From: Bacteroidales bacterium
Lineage (GTDB): Bacteria; Bacteroidota; Bacteroidia; Bacteroidales; Tenuifilaceae
Direction: 5' to 3'
NCBI GenBank assembly: GCA_020636835.1
Contig: JACJXC010000005.1
Location: 186,001-250,000 of the forward strand
DNA length: 64,000 nt
Shown: positions 54,743 to 63,814 of the stretch, piece after piece
How positions within the stretch are numbered: position 1 is the stretch's first letter
Layout: each line of letters opens with the position of its first letter
Position numbers and translations under genes: made by a program
The notes under the pieces: generated by a model
Seen by the model: only the letters and a program-made list of their open reading frames with translations
Database searches by the model: none
What the model was told of the DNA's origin: nothing

Positions 54743-56977
54743 ATGAGCAATTCCAGTAAAAAATGCAAAACCCTATGTGCTTTAGCGCTTATCGCAATCG
54801 CAGTATTGCACCCTTGCACTTCGCCATGTAGCAATACAAAGGAAACCAATATAACTGAGAAAATTGTTGTAAGCAAAACCATTCAGGACTCCATCGAAAC
54901 CATCAACACGCAGATTAGCCAGTACGAAAAAAGCGGGAATAGAGCAGCGCTGGTTGACGCCTATACCGCAATGGCAAAAATATACTTCAACTCAAATAGA
55001 GTTGAGGATGCCCTTATCAATGCCAATCAGGCCCTCCTTATAGCCCATGAAGTTGGACGCGAGAAGCAAACCGAGGAGGCCTACTTCCTACTCAGCAAAA
55101 TTCACATAGCCAAGGATCTAATCTGGGAATCGACCGAATACCTGTACAATGGGCACAGGCTAAGCAAAGCCATTTGCGACACCTCGAAAATAGCCTGGTA
55201 CCTATTAGCAATCAGTGAAACAGAAGAATACCTGGGGCGACTATCGAACGCGCTGGAGATAAACCTGGATGCGATTAATTTTTTTAGGATAACCAGCGAC
55301 TCCATCGGCCTAGGCCGAATATACCGGGCTCAGGGCGTTGTACACATGGATTTAGGAAACCTCACCACGGCACAATCGTACATCGAAAAAGCCATTGCGC
55401 TACTCTCCCAAAACCACGATTCGCTGAACACTGGCATCGCCTACCTAAACATGGCCCAACTGGATATACTAAAAGATAAACCGCAGGATGCTCAAAACCA
55501 CCTACAGCATGCCAGTAGTATTCTACGTACAAAGAGCCCCAAATACTACTCCCGCTGCAAATCGGTTAATGGTCAACTATTAGTACACACCCGCAAATAC
55601 GCAGCGGCAATAGAGGAACTCTCGGTAACTGCCACCCAGCAGCTAAACACCAACGATCGATTAGGACTAGCCTCCACCCTATTCATGCTGGGCAACGCAT
55701 ACCTCGCCTCGGGAAATAGCCCCAAAGCAATAGAATCGTACGCCCAATGCCTTAAAGTAGCGCACAGCGGCAATCTGAATAACTACATCCGATTAGCATT
55801 TAAAGGGCAGGCTAAAGCATTCGGACTAACCAACAAACCCCACGAAGCCTACCAGAACCTAAACCGATACGTTGACATAACCGACAGCCTATTTAACCTT
55901 CAGAAAATAAGCGAAGCCAACCGACTCGAAAACCAAGCGCTCATAAAACTTAAGGAACGCGAAATAAGCACCCAGCAAGAACTCATCATCCGGAATAACG
56001 AAAAACTTAACCTAGAAAAGTACAAGCAACGCGTACTGTTTATCATCCTTTTACTTTCGTTAGGGGTTATTGCCTTTGCTTACAGAGAGTTCAAGGTGAA
56101 AAAGAATGCCAACACACTTTTAATCGCACAAAAAAACGAAATTGAAAAGCAAAAAAACTTGCTGGAACACCGGGCCCGCGATATTACCGATAGCCTGAAC
56201 TATGCCCGAAGAATCCAAAAGGCCATTCTGCGTTCGGCTCAACAACCCGAAGAGTTTTTTGACGAATCGTTCCTGATATTCCTCCCCAAAGAGCTTGTTA
56301 GTGGCGACTTCTACTGGCTTAAATCCTTTAAAAACCACATTTTATTTGCCGTGGCCGACTGTACCGGACATGGCGCACCCGGTGCTTTTATGAGCATTAT
56401 TGGGACATTTGGATTAAACCAAATTGTAAACGAGCTGGGTATTACACACCCGGGCGATGTGCTCGACCAAATAAATGAACTATTCGACAACTCATTCGAG
56501 CAACGCGAAGGCGCCGAAATATTCGACGGTATGGATATTGCATTCTGCAACTACAACACAAAAACAAGAGAACTGAAATTCGCAGGAGCCAATATCTACC
56601 TGCATATTCTGCGAAAATCGGCAGCAACCGCACCATCGTCGGTTATCCTCCACAACAGCCAAAACCACACCCTATACCAGGTTAAATGCGATAAGCAATC
56701 CATTGGTTATGTTCAGGATAGAACACCGTTCACCACACATAGCATACAACTTACTGAAGGTGACACCCTTTACATCTTCAGCGATGGATACACCGATCAG
56801 TTTGGCGGCCCCAATGGCAAAAAATTCCGCCACACCGAGCTCCGCGGATTACTCTGCGACATAGTTGAACTCCCTATGCAAATGCAGAAGCACTACCTTG
56901 AGGACACATTCACTCAGTGGAAAGGCTCCAACACACAGGTTGACGACGTAACATTTCTTGGAATAAAAATCACATAG
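54743..56977 (+). CDS. TPR sensor with SpoIIE-type PP2C phosphatase domain
   Basis: This 744-residue protein has a signal/anchor stretch (about 11-28), six or more TPR repeats (about 60-390), one membrane helix (about 430-450) and a coiled coil. A SpoIIE/RsbU-like serine phosphatase domain follows (about 490-744; LVSGDFYWL, VADCTGHGAPGAFMSIIG, FSDGYTDQFGG). The TPR part would lie in the periplasm, with the phosphatase in the cytoplasm. Such proteins commonly act on phosphorylated anti-sigma antagonists or link to type IX secretion and gliding in Bacteroidota. No anti-sigma gene is adjacent. Confidence 0.93.
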   Translation: MSNSSKKCKTLCALALIAIAVLHPCTSPCSNTKETNITEKIVVSKTIQDSIETINTQISQYEKSGNRAALVDAYTAMAKIYFNSNRVEDALINANQALLIAHEVGREKQTEEAYFLLSKIHIAKDLIWESTEYLYNGHRLSKAICDTSKIAWYLLAISETEEYLGRLSNALEINLDAINFFRITSDSIGLGRIYRAQGVVHMDLGNLTTAQSYIEKAIALLSQNHDSLNTGIAYLNMAQLDILKDKPQDAQNHLQHASSILRTKSPKYYSRCKSVNGQLLVHTRKYAAAIEELSVTATQQLNTNDRLGLASTLFMLGNAYLASGNSPKAIESYAQCLKVAHSGNLNNYIRLAFKGQAKAFGLTNKPHEAYQNLNRYVDITDSLFNLQKISEANRLENQALIKLKEREISTQQELIIRNNEKLNLEKYKQRVLFIILLLSLGVIAFAYREFKVKKNANTLLIAQKNEIEKQKNLLEHRARDITDSLNYARRIQKAILRSAQQPEEFFDESFLIFLPKELVSGDFYWLKSFKNHILFAVADCTGHGAPGAFMSIIGTFGLNQIVNELGITHPGDVLDQINELFDNSFEQREGAEIFDGMDIAFCNYNTKTRELKFAGANIYLHILRKSAATAPSSVILHNSQNHTLYQVKCDKQSIGYVQDRTPFTTHSIQLTEGDTLYIFSDGYTDQFGGPNGKKFRHTELRGLLCDIVELPMQMQKHYLEDTFTQWKGSNTQVDDVTFLGIKIT

Positions 56978-57321
56978 ACCACCAAATTGAATTGAGAAAT
57001 CAGCTTAGAGCAATACATTTTATCGCAATTACCCCTTAAACCCAATCGGTTTAATACTTTTAAACACTATTGTCCGATAAAATTATCGCTCTGCTATGAA
57101 TTAAGAATTACACTACTCTGTAGCTTAATTACTCGAATTTAAATAGCTTATCTACAAATACCTCTCCGCTAAGCGGCTAATAATTAGCAGCAGAGCTGCA
57201 GCATATTAGCAGCGAATGCGAGCACCCTCAAAAGCAAGCTCCAGCGGAGCAAAATGTCATCATAAGCCTTTGGAATAAAACGCCTTAGCGGTTATTCATC
57301 CCTGTCGGACAACCGTATTTT
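56978..57321. repeat. Intergenic region with hairpin-rich repeat element
   Basis: Between convergent genes, bases 57160-57300 hold a chain of short hairpins: CCGC-TAA-GCGG (57166-57176), GCAGC-AGA-GCTGC (57187-57199), GCTCC-AGC-GGAGC (57238-57250) and CGC-CTTA-GCG (57281-57290). The outer two hairpins have related sequences in opposite orientation. No coding frame or classic terminator is present. The style matches 23808-23945. Confidence 0.55.
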
Positions 57322-58665
57322 TTACTTGCAGTACAAATCAATCACCCGGTTTAACCCACGTTCACAAACCTTACAGAATCGAAGCGATTTTGAGAACATT
57401 ATGCAATCCACCTCGGGTCGGTACATTCCATTGCTAAGGTAATTTGCCCCTTCGAATGCCCCAACTTTTCCTGCATAGGGATCGTTCCTGAGTAATTCTG
57501 ATTTATCGGAGTTACTTTTCTCAAACTCATCCTTACTCCAAGGCGTGGGAATGGGAGTTCCGGGTGTAACCAGATCCTTCCATTTTAAACTATCGGGATT
57601 CAACAATGCGGTTACGTTAAACTCCCACGGCTCCACACTAGTACTAACCGGGTCATAAGCTACGTGGCTTTGGTAATACTCATCGGCCAAACCAGCAATA
57701 TGATGTCCCATTTCGTGAACAAAAACGTAATCGTTGTAATCGGAACGAGCTCCAGCTGTGATATAAAGATTGTAAATACCACCACCTCCATACTTATTGG
57801 AATTCAAAAGAATTACGATAAAATCGTACGGCACAGCGCCGGCATAATCCCTAACAGCCCAATCGTTATTCGACAATACATACCTATCCACTCCAAAAGT
57901 GTTGTAGGTTGTTTCCAAAGGATTCTTAGGGAAGAAGTTCTTATTGGGATTTGCGATTCCGCTTTCAGCAGAAATTACCTCAACAGACCACACATTAAAG
58001 TCGTTTTTACGCGCTTTATAGGGATCGACCGCAAAGAAATACTCCACGAATTTATTGGCATCCTTGCGGAAGACATTCATCTCGTCGGCAGTGTAACCAT
58101 CGCCCAGAATAACAATATCAACTTTTGATTTTACATCGCCATTATTTAACAACTGATTGACCTTAACGCTCGAAGGTTTCTGAGCAGCATTAAATACTGC
58201 GGGATCAACCTCAAAATTCCAAATTGGCTGAAGAATGTTTTTGGCATCGCGTTTCTTCATCACGATATTTACCTTCGCTTTAGGCCAAGGAATACGAATC
58301 GACTCATTAAAAGGTTTATTGGCAATTTTTGCCTCGGCGGTAGTTTGCCACTCGCCAAAAACGCTGCAAAACCCCTGTGAGAATAACAGTTTATTAGTTG
58401 CAGCATCGTAAACCTCGTAGAAATAGAGCCCTAACTGGTATGGGTCAGTTAAATGGTAGGTTTTGCCAGCCCAAACGCCCTCGGGTTTGGCGCTAACCAG
58501 TTCAAACTTCTCGCTCGACACATCGCCTCTGTGGATGTAATCCAAACGCATTGTTTTATCGACAAAGTACGATTCAAAATCAACCTTATCCGAAGGTTGA
58601 GCAAAGGAAGAATTGATTAATACAATTAATCCAAGCGATAGAATAATCGAAGAGATCCTTTTCAT
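57322..58665 (-). CDS. M64-family (IgA-peptidase-like) zinc metallopeptidase, exported
   Basis: This 447-residue protein has a signal peptide (1-22, ending SSFAQ), an N-terminal beta domain (about 25-170) and the M64 catalytic domain (about 175-445). The extended zinc motif FVHEMGHHIAGLADEYY (about 315) gives HExxH plus the downstream Asp-Glu ligand region. The C-terminal part is Cys-containing (MFSKSLRFCKVCERG). Substrates of most M64 members are unknown. It is the last gene of a minus-strand group and starts 26 bases after the D-threonine-aldolase-like gene. Confidence 0.93.
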   Translation of the reverse strand: MKRISSIILSLGLIVLINSSFAQPSDKVDFESYFVDKTMRLDYIHRGDVSSEKFELVSAKPEGVWAGKTYHLTDPYQLGLYFYEVYDAATNKLLFSQGFCSVFGEWQTTAEAKIANKPFNESIRIPWPKAKVNIVMKKRDAKNILQPIWNFEVDPAVFNAAQKPSSVKVNQLLNNGDVKSKVDIVILGDGYTADEMNVFRKDANKFVEYFFAVDPYKARKNDFNVWSVEVISAESGIANPNKNFFPKNPLETTYNTFGVDRYVLSNNDWAVRDYAGAVPYDFIVILLNSNKYGGGGIYNLYITAGARSDYNDYVFVHEMGHHIAGLADEYYQSHVAYDPVSTSVEPWEFNVTALLNPDSLKWKDLVTPGTPIPTPWSKDEFEKSNSDKSELLRNDPYAGKVGAFEGANYLSNGMYRPEVDCIMFSKSLRFCKVCERGLNRVIDLYCK

Positions 58666-58691
58666 GTGTATTGGAATTTAATGAGTAAAAA

Positions 58692-59786
58692 TCAGTACGA
58701 GTGTTGCCTCATTGTTTGGATGGTGGAACCATCTGTTAGTTTAACCTCGCCCATCAAGTCAACAGTTAAACAGCTGTGAATAGGCAGAATGGCCAACAAA
58801 TCGCCAACTTTAAACGGAAAATTGCCGCTATACGCTATAATCCCATGTTCCTGGCTTAACGATTTCACATATAATTCCTCAAGGGGCTTGCCCCAAGTAT
58901 TGCCATCGAAAGCGCATACCATTCCGTACGTGGTTTCGCCATTGGGTAAATTGATACTGTCCTTTGATAGATGAACCGCCCCGCAAAGAATCACAGCCTC
59001 TTGCCTATCGTGGTTGATGTCGACCACAGGACAAATAACGGCTACAGCAATATCATTGGTAGTGCACGACCCAATTTGGCTTTGCATTACATCGTAAAAA
59101 ACGAAATTCCCAGGACGAATTTCATCTATTCCCCAGAAATCATCGGCAATGGAGCACGAAGGGGTATCGCCGTACGATACTATAATATCGGGATGCGATT
59201 CCTTCCAGAATGCTTTTAGCTTGATTAGAATACTAATTGATTCGCGATGAATTTTCAACACCTCGTCGGTTGATTTTGCCTTGTAGGTATGCCCGGCGTG
59301 GGTAATAAAACCTCTAAACATCAGCTTCGGGTTCTCCTCAAGCTGATTAACCATAAGGGCAATTTCGCGGGTGTTTTCGTGGTCAACACCCGAACGGTTA
59401 TGCCCCACATCAACCTCAATAAAAACCCCAATATTTTCGGTTAAGAGGTTAACCGATTTCAACAGGTTCGAGGCCGACGAGAAAATGACATTTAAACTAA
59501 TCCGTTTTGCCAAGGCATTTATTGCATCTACCTCAAAAGGACTAACAGGAAACGCAATGGTTATATCGCTCCATCCCGCGTTGGCAAAATACTCGGTCAT
59601 TTTTACCGACGAAACAGTGCAGCTGCTTATACCAAGTTCGCGGAACCATTCGGCAATTTGGGCACTCTGATGAGTTTTGAAATGCGGACGTAATGTCAAT
59701 TTATGCAGAATGGCCTTTTTGGCCATTCTATCAATATTACCCTTGCAGATATCGGTATTTAAAAGAAGATATGGAAGTCTATGCAT
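58692..59786 (-). CDS. D-threonine aldolase/D-serine dehydratase-like PLP enzyme
   Basis: This 364-residue protein has an alanine-racemase-type N-terminal barrel with PLP Lys in LRPHFKTHQSAQIAEW (about 35). EVDVGHNRSGV, FITHAGHTY and YGDTPSCS line the barrel. A C-terminal beta domain contains IPIHSCLTVDLMG, whose His and Cys match the metal-binding pair of the D-serine dehydratase/D-threonine aldolase group. It likely cleaves or dehydrates a D-3-hydroxy-amino acid. Its start overlaps the membrane-protein gene upstream by eight bases. Confidence 0.92.
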   Translation of the reverse strand: MHRLPYLLLNTDICKGNIDRMAKKAILHKLTLRPHFKTHQSAQIAEWFRELGISSCTVSSVKMTEYFANAGWSDITIAFPVSPFEVDAINALAKRISLNVIFSSASNLLKSVNLLTENIGVFIEVDVGHNRSGVDHENTREIALMVNQLEENPKLMFRGFITHAGHTYKAKSTDEVLKIHRESISILIKLKAFWKESHPDIIVSYGDTPSCSIADDFWGIDEIRPGNFVFYDVMQSQIGSCTTNDIAVAVICPVVDINHDRQEAVILCGAVHLSKDSINLPNGETTYGMVCAFDGNTWGKPLEELYVKSLSQEHGIIAYSGNFPFKVGDLLAILPIHSCLTVDLMGEVKLTDGSTIQTMRQHSY

Positions 59787-60294
59787 TGTGTTGTTCTGGA
59801 TTAATTTCGAAACGCTTGCCCTGCTTTAGCTGAGGAATAAGAAAATGCGAAACCCGACGCAACATGTAAACCCGCACCTCGCCCGATACTACTTCGATGT
59901 AAGGCTTGTCGAAGTTTAGGCATAGAAAACGGCGAATTAAGCCCGCACGCTCAAAAACAACCCGACCATCGCCCTGGCTACTCACCCGGTATGCTCCTTT
60001 AAAAAAGAAATTCTTTAAGCGCTCCTGATTCACACTGGCTGCGGGCGCAATGGTTAGTAAAACACTTTTATACGATAGCGCTGTTGCAATAGCAATAATA
60101 GCGGGTAACACAATGGTTAGTGGCATTAGAACGATATAGTAATTGGAATAATTATCCCAGGTTAACGCTCCGCCGAACAACTGGATTAACAGAAGTACAA
60201 GCGCCATTGAAATCGATGCAAAAATAAAGTGCAGGATAAAAATTGGAACCGTCCCCTCACTTTTCGCTTTTTGAACATGAATATTTAACGACAT
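59779..60294 (-). CDS. Two-helix membrane protein of unknown function
   Basis: This 171-residue protein has two membrane helices (about 17-40 and 52-72). A basic soluble tail follows (about 80-171) with beta-rich segments, including YRVSSQGDGRVVFERAG and YIEVVSGEVRVYML, that could form a small PH-like domain. I do not recognise a family. It overlaps the D-threonine-aldolase-like gene by eight bases and begins 56 bases after the asparaginase gene, so it belongs to the same transcript. Confidence 0.75.
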   Translation of the reverse strand: MSLNIHVQKAKSEGTVPIFILHFIFASISMALVLLLIQLFGGALTWDNYSNYYIVLMPLTIVLPAIIAIATALSYKSVLLTIAPAASVNQERLKNFFFKGAYRVSSQGDGRVVFERAGLIRRFLCLNFDKPYIEVVSGEVRVYMLRRVSHFLIPQLKQGKRFEINPEQHNA

Positions 60295-60350
60295 AGGATA
60301 TTATAATTTATTATTTGTTTGAAAATTCACCTAAAGTTGCGCAATAACAA

Positions 60351-61307
60351 TTACCGAAAAATAAACACACCGGACTCGCCAGTCGATTTTTTAAATGCCC
60401 TAAACATCCCGGAGGTATTCATATCCATACAGATATTACCATCCTTATCCACCGCAATTACGCCACCACGGCCATCCACCTTTTCGAGTTTACTGTTGAT
60501 TACCAGATTTGCAGCATCAACCAAACTCAAGCCTTTATACTCCATAAGTGCGGAAATATCATGTGCCACGGTATAGCGGATAAAGAATTCGCCATGACCG
60601 GTTGCCGAAACCGCACAAGTTGCATTATTGGCATAGGTACCGGCACCAATTATAGGAGCATCGCCCACACGGTTGTATCGTTTATCGGTCATTCCTCCGG
60701 TTGATGTGGCTGCAGCCAAGTTCCCGTGAATATCGCGCGCCACGCAGCCAACCGTTCCCATCTTCTCCTTGCTCAGGTATTTTTGCAAATCGTCCCATCG
60801 CGACTGGGTAAAAAAGTAGCTGCTATCCACTATTTCAACACCTTGAGCCCGTGCAAAATCAGAGGCTCCCTTACCAACCATCATCACATGCACCGATTTT
60901 TGCATCACCATACGCGCCGCAGTAATTGGGTTTTTAATATCGCCCACACACGCAATTGCCCCTGCTGCCAGCGTACGCCCATCCATAATGGCAGCATCCA
61001 GCTCATTTTTCCCATCGTGAGTAAAAACGGCACCTTTACCCGCGTTGAACAGTGGGCAATCCTCTAAATACCGCACCACGTGCTCCACTGCGTTGAGACT
61101 ACTCCCCCCTTCGGTAAGAATCTTCGCGCCCACCTCAAGGGCGGCACTCAACGCCTTTTCGTACTCATCAATTTGCTCCTGCCTAAAATACTCCTTTTTC
61201 ATATTACCAGCACCACCGTGCAGCACAATAGCCCATTGCTGCGCCTGCAATAAACTGTTAATACAGAGCAATGCTACAACTGTCAATAAATATCTAACAC
61301 ATCCCAT
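60351..61307 (-). CDS. Exported isoaspartyl peptidase/L-asparaginase (Ntn hydrolase)
   Basis: This 318-residue protein has a signal peptide (1-22, ending LLQAQ) and a plant-type asparaginase fold: VLHGGAGNM (about 28), GGSSLNAVEHVVRYLED and AAIMDG. The autocleavage site precedes the nucleophile Thr in KMGTVGCVARD (about 184). STGGMTDKRYNRVGDAP and AGTYANN follow. It hydrolyses isoaspartyl dipeptides or asparagine in the periplasm. As first gene of the minus group it fits a peptide-scavenging theme with the M64 peptidase. A -7 element lies at 61328-61335. Confidence 0.94.
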   Translation of the reverse strand: MGCVRYLLTVVALLCINSLLQAQQWAIVLHGGAGNMKKEYFRQEQIDEYEKALSAALEVGAKILTEGGSSLNAVEHVVRYLEDCPLFNAGKGAVFTHDGKNELDAAIMDGRTLAAGAIACVGDIKNPITAARMVMQKSVHVMMVGKGASDFARAQGVEIVDSSYFFTQSRWDDLQKYLSKEKMGTVGCVARDIHGNLAAATSTGGMTDKRYNRVGDAPIIGAGTYANNATCAVSATGHGEFFIRYTVAHDISALMEYKGLSLVDAANLVINSKLEKVDGRGGVIAVDKDGNICMDMNTSGMFRAFKKSTGESGVFIFR

Positions 61308-61327
61308 AACCTCCTATTTAATATCAT

Positions 61328-61335
61328 CAAAAATA
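61328..61335 (-). promoter_or_regulatory. -7 element of the asparaginase-M64 gene group
   Basis: TATTTTTG on the minus strand matches TAnnTTTG 20 bases before the start codon. No -33 box is seen. The same CATCAAAAATAG context occurs at 47555-47566. Confidence 0.45.
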
Positions 61336-61502
61336 GTAACGAAAGGGCTAAGTGTACATGATAATGCAATAAATAGTTATGAATAATTTTCAACCAGTTC
61401 AAAAACCCATAAATAGGGAATCACCATAAATAGCTACTCAACGTAAAAAAATCCCTGCAAATGGGGATTTCGAAACAAGCGCAAATACGATTCTTTTGCG
61501 TC

Positions 61503-61622
61503 ATGAAAAAACAGGCAATTCTTATATCCGCATTTATGTTACTGGTCGTAGCCTTGCATGCCCAGCAAGCCATACAACTAACAGGAATTGTTTTAGAGCA
61601 GCACACCTCGGGAAGCAAATAA
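61503..61622 (+). CDS. Short exported peptide, possibly a truncated carboxypeptidase-regulatory protein
   Basis: A 39-codon frame starts with a classic signal peptide (MKKQAILISAFMLLVV, then ALHAQQ) and continues AIQLTGIVLEQHTSGSK before TAA. After the signal it resembles the first strand of a CarboxypepD_reg domain (compare GQVVDKQTGEAL in the protein at 19839). A strong hairpin at 61667-61695 follows. It may be a real small secreted peptide or the stump of a lost gene. There is no sign of frame continuation downstream. Confidence 0.45.
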   Translation: MKKQAILISAFMLLVVALHAQQAIQLTGIVLEQHTSGSK

Positions 61623-61666
61623 ACAAGCCATCGGCATCGCGCCAGGTACGATGAGGAATAACAGTA

Positions 61667-61695
61667 AAAAGGGAAGGGGCTAGCCCCTTCCTTTC
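61667..61695 (+). terminator. Hairpin after the short peptide gene
   Basis: AAAGGGAAGGGGC/TAGCCCCTTCCTTT forms a long palindromic stem, 45 bases past the short frame. The following T tract is weak (TTTCTGTT). Confidence 0.55.
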
Positions 61696-61782
61696 TGTTA
61701 AAATCAAACAACCATGCCTCGGCAGGAGGAACCCACCGCTATAAAACTTAACACTTCCGACCACATCTTTACAAAAAATAGT

Positions 61783-61790
61783 TACGTTTG
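61783..61790 (+). promoter_or_regulatory. -7 element of the LtaS-like gene
   Basis: TACGTTTG matches TAnnTTTG exactly and lies 27 bases before the ATG at 61818. A clear TTTG at -33 is lacking. Confidence 0.5.
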
Positions 61791-61817
61791 CATTCCTAAC
61801 TATTCAAAAGTACCACA

Positions 61818-63653
61818 ATGAAGAACCGACTGCTTTTTATTTTAAAATACACCATCTACTGGATGATAGTATTCGCCATACTCCGTTTCCTATTTATGGC
61901 ATACCAGTTCGGGCAAACCCAGCATATCTCTCTGAGTGATTTTATGAATATCGTTATTCGGGGAGCATGGATGGACCTATCGTTTACCGGGTATATTATC
62001 CTGCTCTCGTCGGTACTGATGGCTCTACTTGCCTTTGCACATTCCAAATGGCTGATGGGCTACTTCCGCTACCAAACCATTGTGCTACTCACCCTAATTA
62101 TCACGGTCTCGGTTTCGGACTTTGAGCTTTACCGCAACTGGGGTTTCAGAATTGATGCCACCCCCCTACTCTACCTTAAAACACCCAAAGAAGCATTAGC
62201 CTCGATGGAAACCTACCTGATAGCCATTCTGGCAGTGGGTATAATCCTAATTGTGGTTGCATTTTACCAACTTTATCGTAAATGGGTTGCTTCAACCCTT
62301 AAATCGTCGAAAAAAGGGAAATGGTGGTACACCCCTGTCTTTATTGCGATTGCTGGCACAATGATTCTCCCTATCCGGGGCGGAATAGGCATAGCCCCCA
62401 TGAACTCGGGAAAGGTATATTTTAGTCCAAACGTATATTGCAACCACGCCGCGCTGAATGCCCAGTGGAATATGCTGTACTCCATATCGAAATCGGGAAC
62501 CATGAACAAACGCAACCCCGACACTATCGCAAAGGAGAAAGCATACGAAATTTTTGACACGTTGATGCGCAACACCCCCGACACCTCCAGGGTACTCAAC
62601 ACCACCCGGCCCAACATTGTGTTAATAATGCTGGAGAGCTTCAGCTCAAACCTAATAGAAACACTGGGTGGCAAGGCTGGAGTTACCCCCAACTTCAACG
62701 CGCTATCGGAGCAAGGGTTACTCTTTACCCGAATGATTGCCAGCGGCGACCGTAGCGACAAGGGAATGATTGCCATACTAGCCGGATTTCCCGCACAGCC
62801 AACCCAATCGGTTATTAAATACCCATCCAAATCGATGAAGCTTTCCACAATCAGCGGCGAATTGGTTAATACCGGGTACAACGCCACATTCTACTACGGC
62901 GGCGATCCCGACTTTGCAAACATCCGCAGCTTCCTTTACTCTGCAAAATTTAGCAGAATAATTACACAGGATGAGTTCCCCCGCAAATACCGAAACTCCA
63001 AGTGGGGTGTACACGATGAGTATGTGTTCAACTACCTGCTGAACGATATCGACACCGCCAAAGGGCCATTCTTCAAGATGTTTTTTACGCTTAGCAACCA
63101 CGAGCCGTTCGAAATCCCAGCCAAACCCAAATTCCCGGGAACCACGGAGGTTGACCAGTACCTCAGCTCCGCCTATTACACCGACAGCTGCCTAGGCGAT
63201 TTTATAACCCGGGCCCGGAAACGCAATTGGTACAAAAATACACTGTTTATCCTGATTTCCGACCATGGGCATCGCCATCTGGGAAGCAATACAATACATT
63301 CCACCAACCGATTCTCGATCCCCATGCTATGGCTGGGAGGTGCTCTAAGCTGCAAACCCCAAAGGATTGATAAAATCTGCTCGCAGACAGACCTATCCGC
63401 AACCCTACTAAACCAGTTGAACATGAGCAGTAACGGGTTCAAACTTGCCAAAAACATTCTGAACGCCAGCACCCAACCTTTCGCATACTACGCATTTAAC
63501 AACGGTTACGGCTTTGTATCGGCAACCGATACTATTATTTACGACCATGTAAGCCATAAATACATTAAGCAGAATGGCGCTGAAGCCAAGCAAACAAGCG
63601 AGAAAGCGAGCGCTTACTTCTATATTTATCAGGATGAGTTTTTGGGATTATAG
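61818..63653 (+). CDS. LtaS-like membrane phosphotransferase/sulfatase
   Basis: This 611-residue protein has about five membrane helices (in residues 1-195) and an extracytoplasmic sulfatase-fold domain (about 265-600). It shows LIMLESFSSN (metal-binding Glu, about 274), a nucleophile region ASGDRSDKGMIAILAGF (about 308-324) and the metal ligands in LISDHGHRH (about 480). Lipoteichoic acid synthase uses Thr as nucleophile; here the aligned position is Ser (about 312, codon AGC). In a Gram-negative it probably adds phosphoglycerol or phosphoethanolamine to a surface or periplasmic glycan. Confidence 0.9.
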   Translation: MKNRLLFILKYTIYWMIVFAILRFLFMAYQFGQTQHISLSDFMNIVIRGAWMDLSFTGYIILLSSVLMALLAFAHSKWLMGYFRYQTIVLLTLIITVSVSDFELYRNWGFRIDATPLLYLKTPKEALASMETYLIAILAVGIILIVVAFYQLYRKWVASTLKSSKKGKWWYTPVFIAIAGTMILPIRGGIGIAPMNSGKVYFSPNVYCNHAALNAQWNMLYSISKSGTMNKRNPDTIAKEKAYEIFDTLMRNTPDTSRVLNTTRPNIVLIMLESFSSNLIETLGGKAGVTPNFNALSEQGLLFTRMIASGDRSDKGMIAILAGFPAQPTQSVIKYPSKSMKLSTISGELVNTGYNATFYYGGDPDFANIRSFLYSAKFSRIITQDEFPRKYRNSKWGVHDEYVFNYLLNDIDTAKGPFFKMFFTLSNHEPFEIPAKPKFPGTTEVDQYLSSAYYTDSCLGDFITRARKRNWYKNTLFILISDHGHRHLGSNTIHSTNRFSIPMLWLGGALSCKPQRIDKICSQTDLSATLLNQLNMSSNGFKLAKNILNASTQPFAYYAFNNGYGFVSATDTIIYDHVSHKYIKQNGAEAKQTSEKASAYFYIYQDEFLGL

Positions 63654-63684
63654 TTGTAGACTGGTAAGTCAAAGAGCGAAAAAA

Positions 63685-63707
63685 GGAGTGATGGATGATT
63701 GGAGCGC
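63685..63707. repeat. Dispersed repeat, copy 2
   Basis: These 23 bases match the reverse complement of 37321-37343 at 19 of 23 positions. They overlap a TTGGAG-CGCAA-CTCCAA hairpin (63699-63715) and are followed by repeated ACTCC words to about 63730. Confidence 0.5.
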
Positions 63708-63814
63708 AACTCCAACACTCCACTACTCCAATCCTCCTACATTTCAATCCCAATTATTCTCATTATCAAATTAAATCATCTATCTTAGAGTCTTCAAATT
63801 CAAACCACTAACCC

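Noticed and set aside
57664..58128. 154-codon plus-strand frame over the M64 peptidase gene
   Set aside because: It is antisense to the catalytic domain with its HExxH motif; no independent support.
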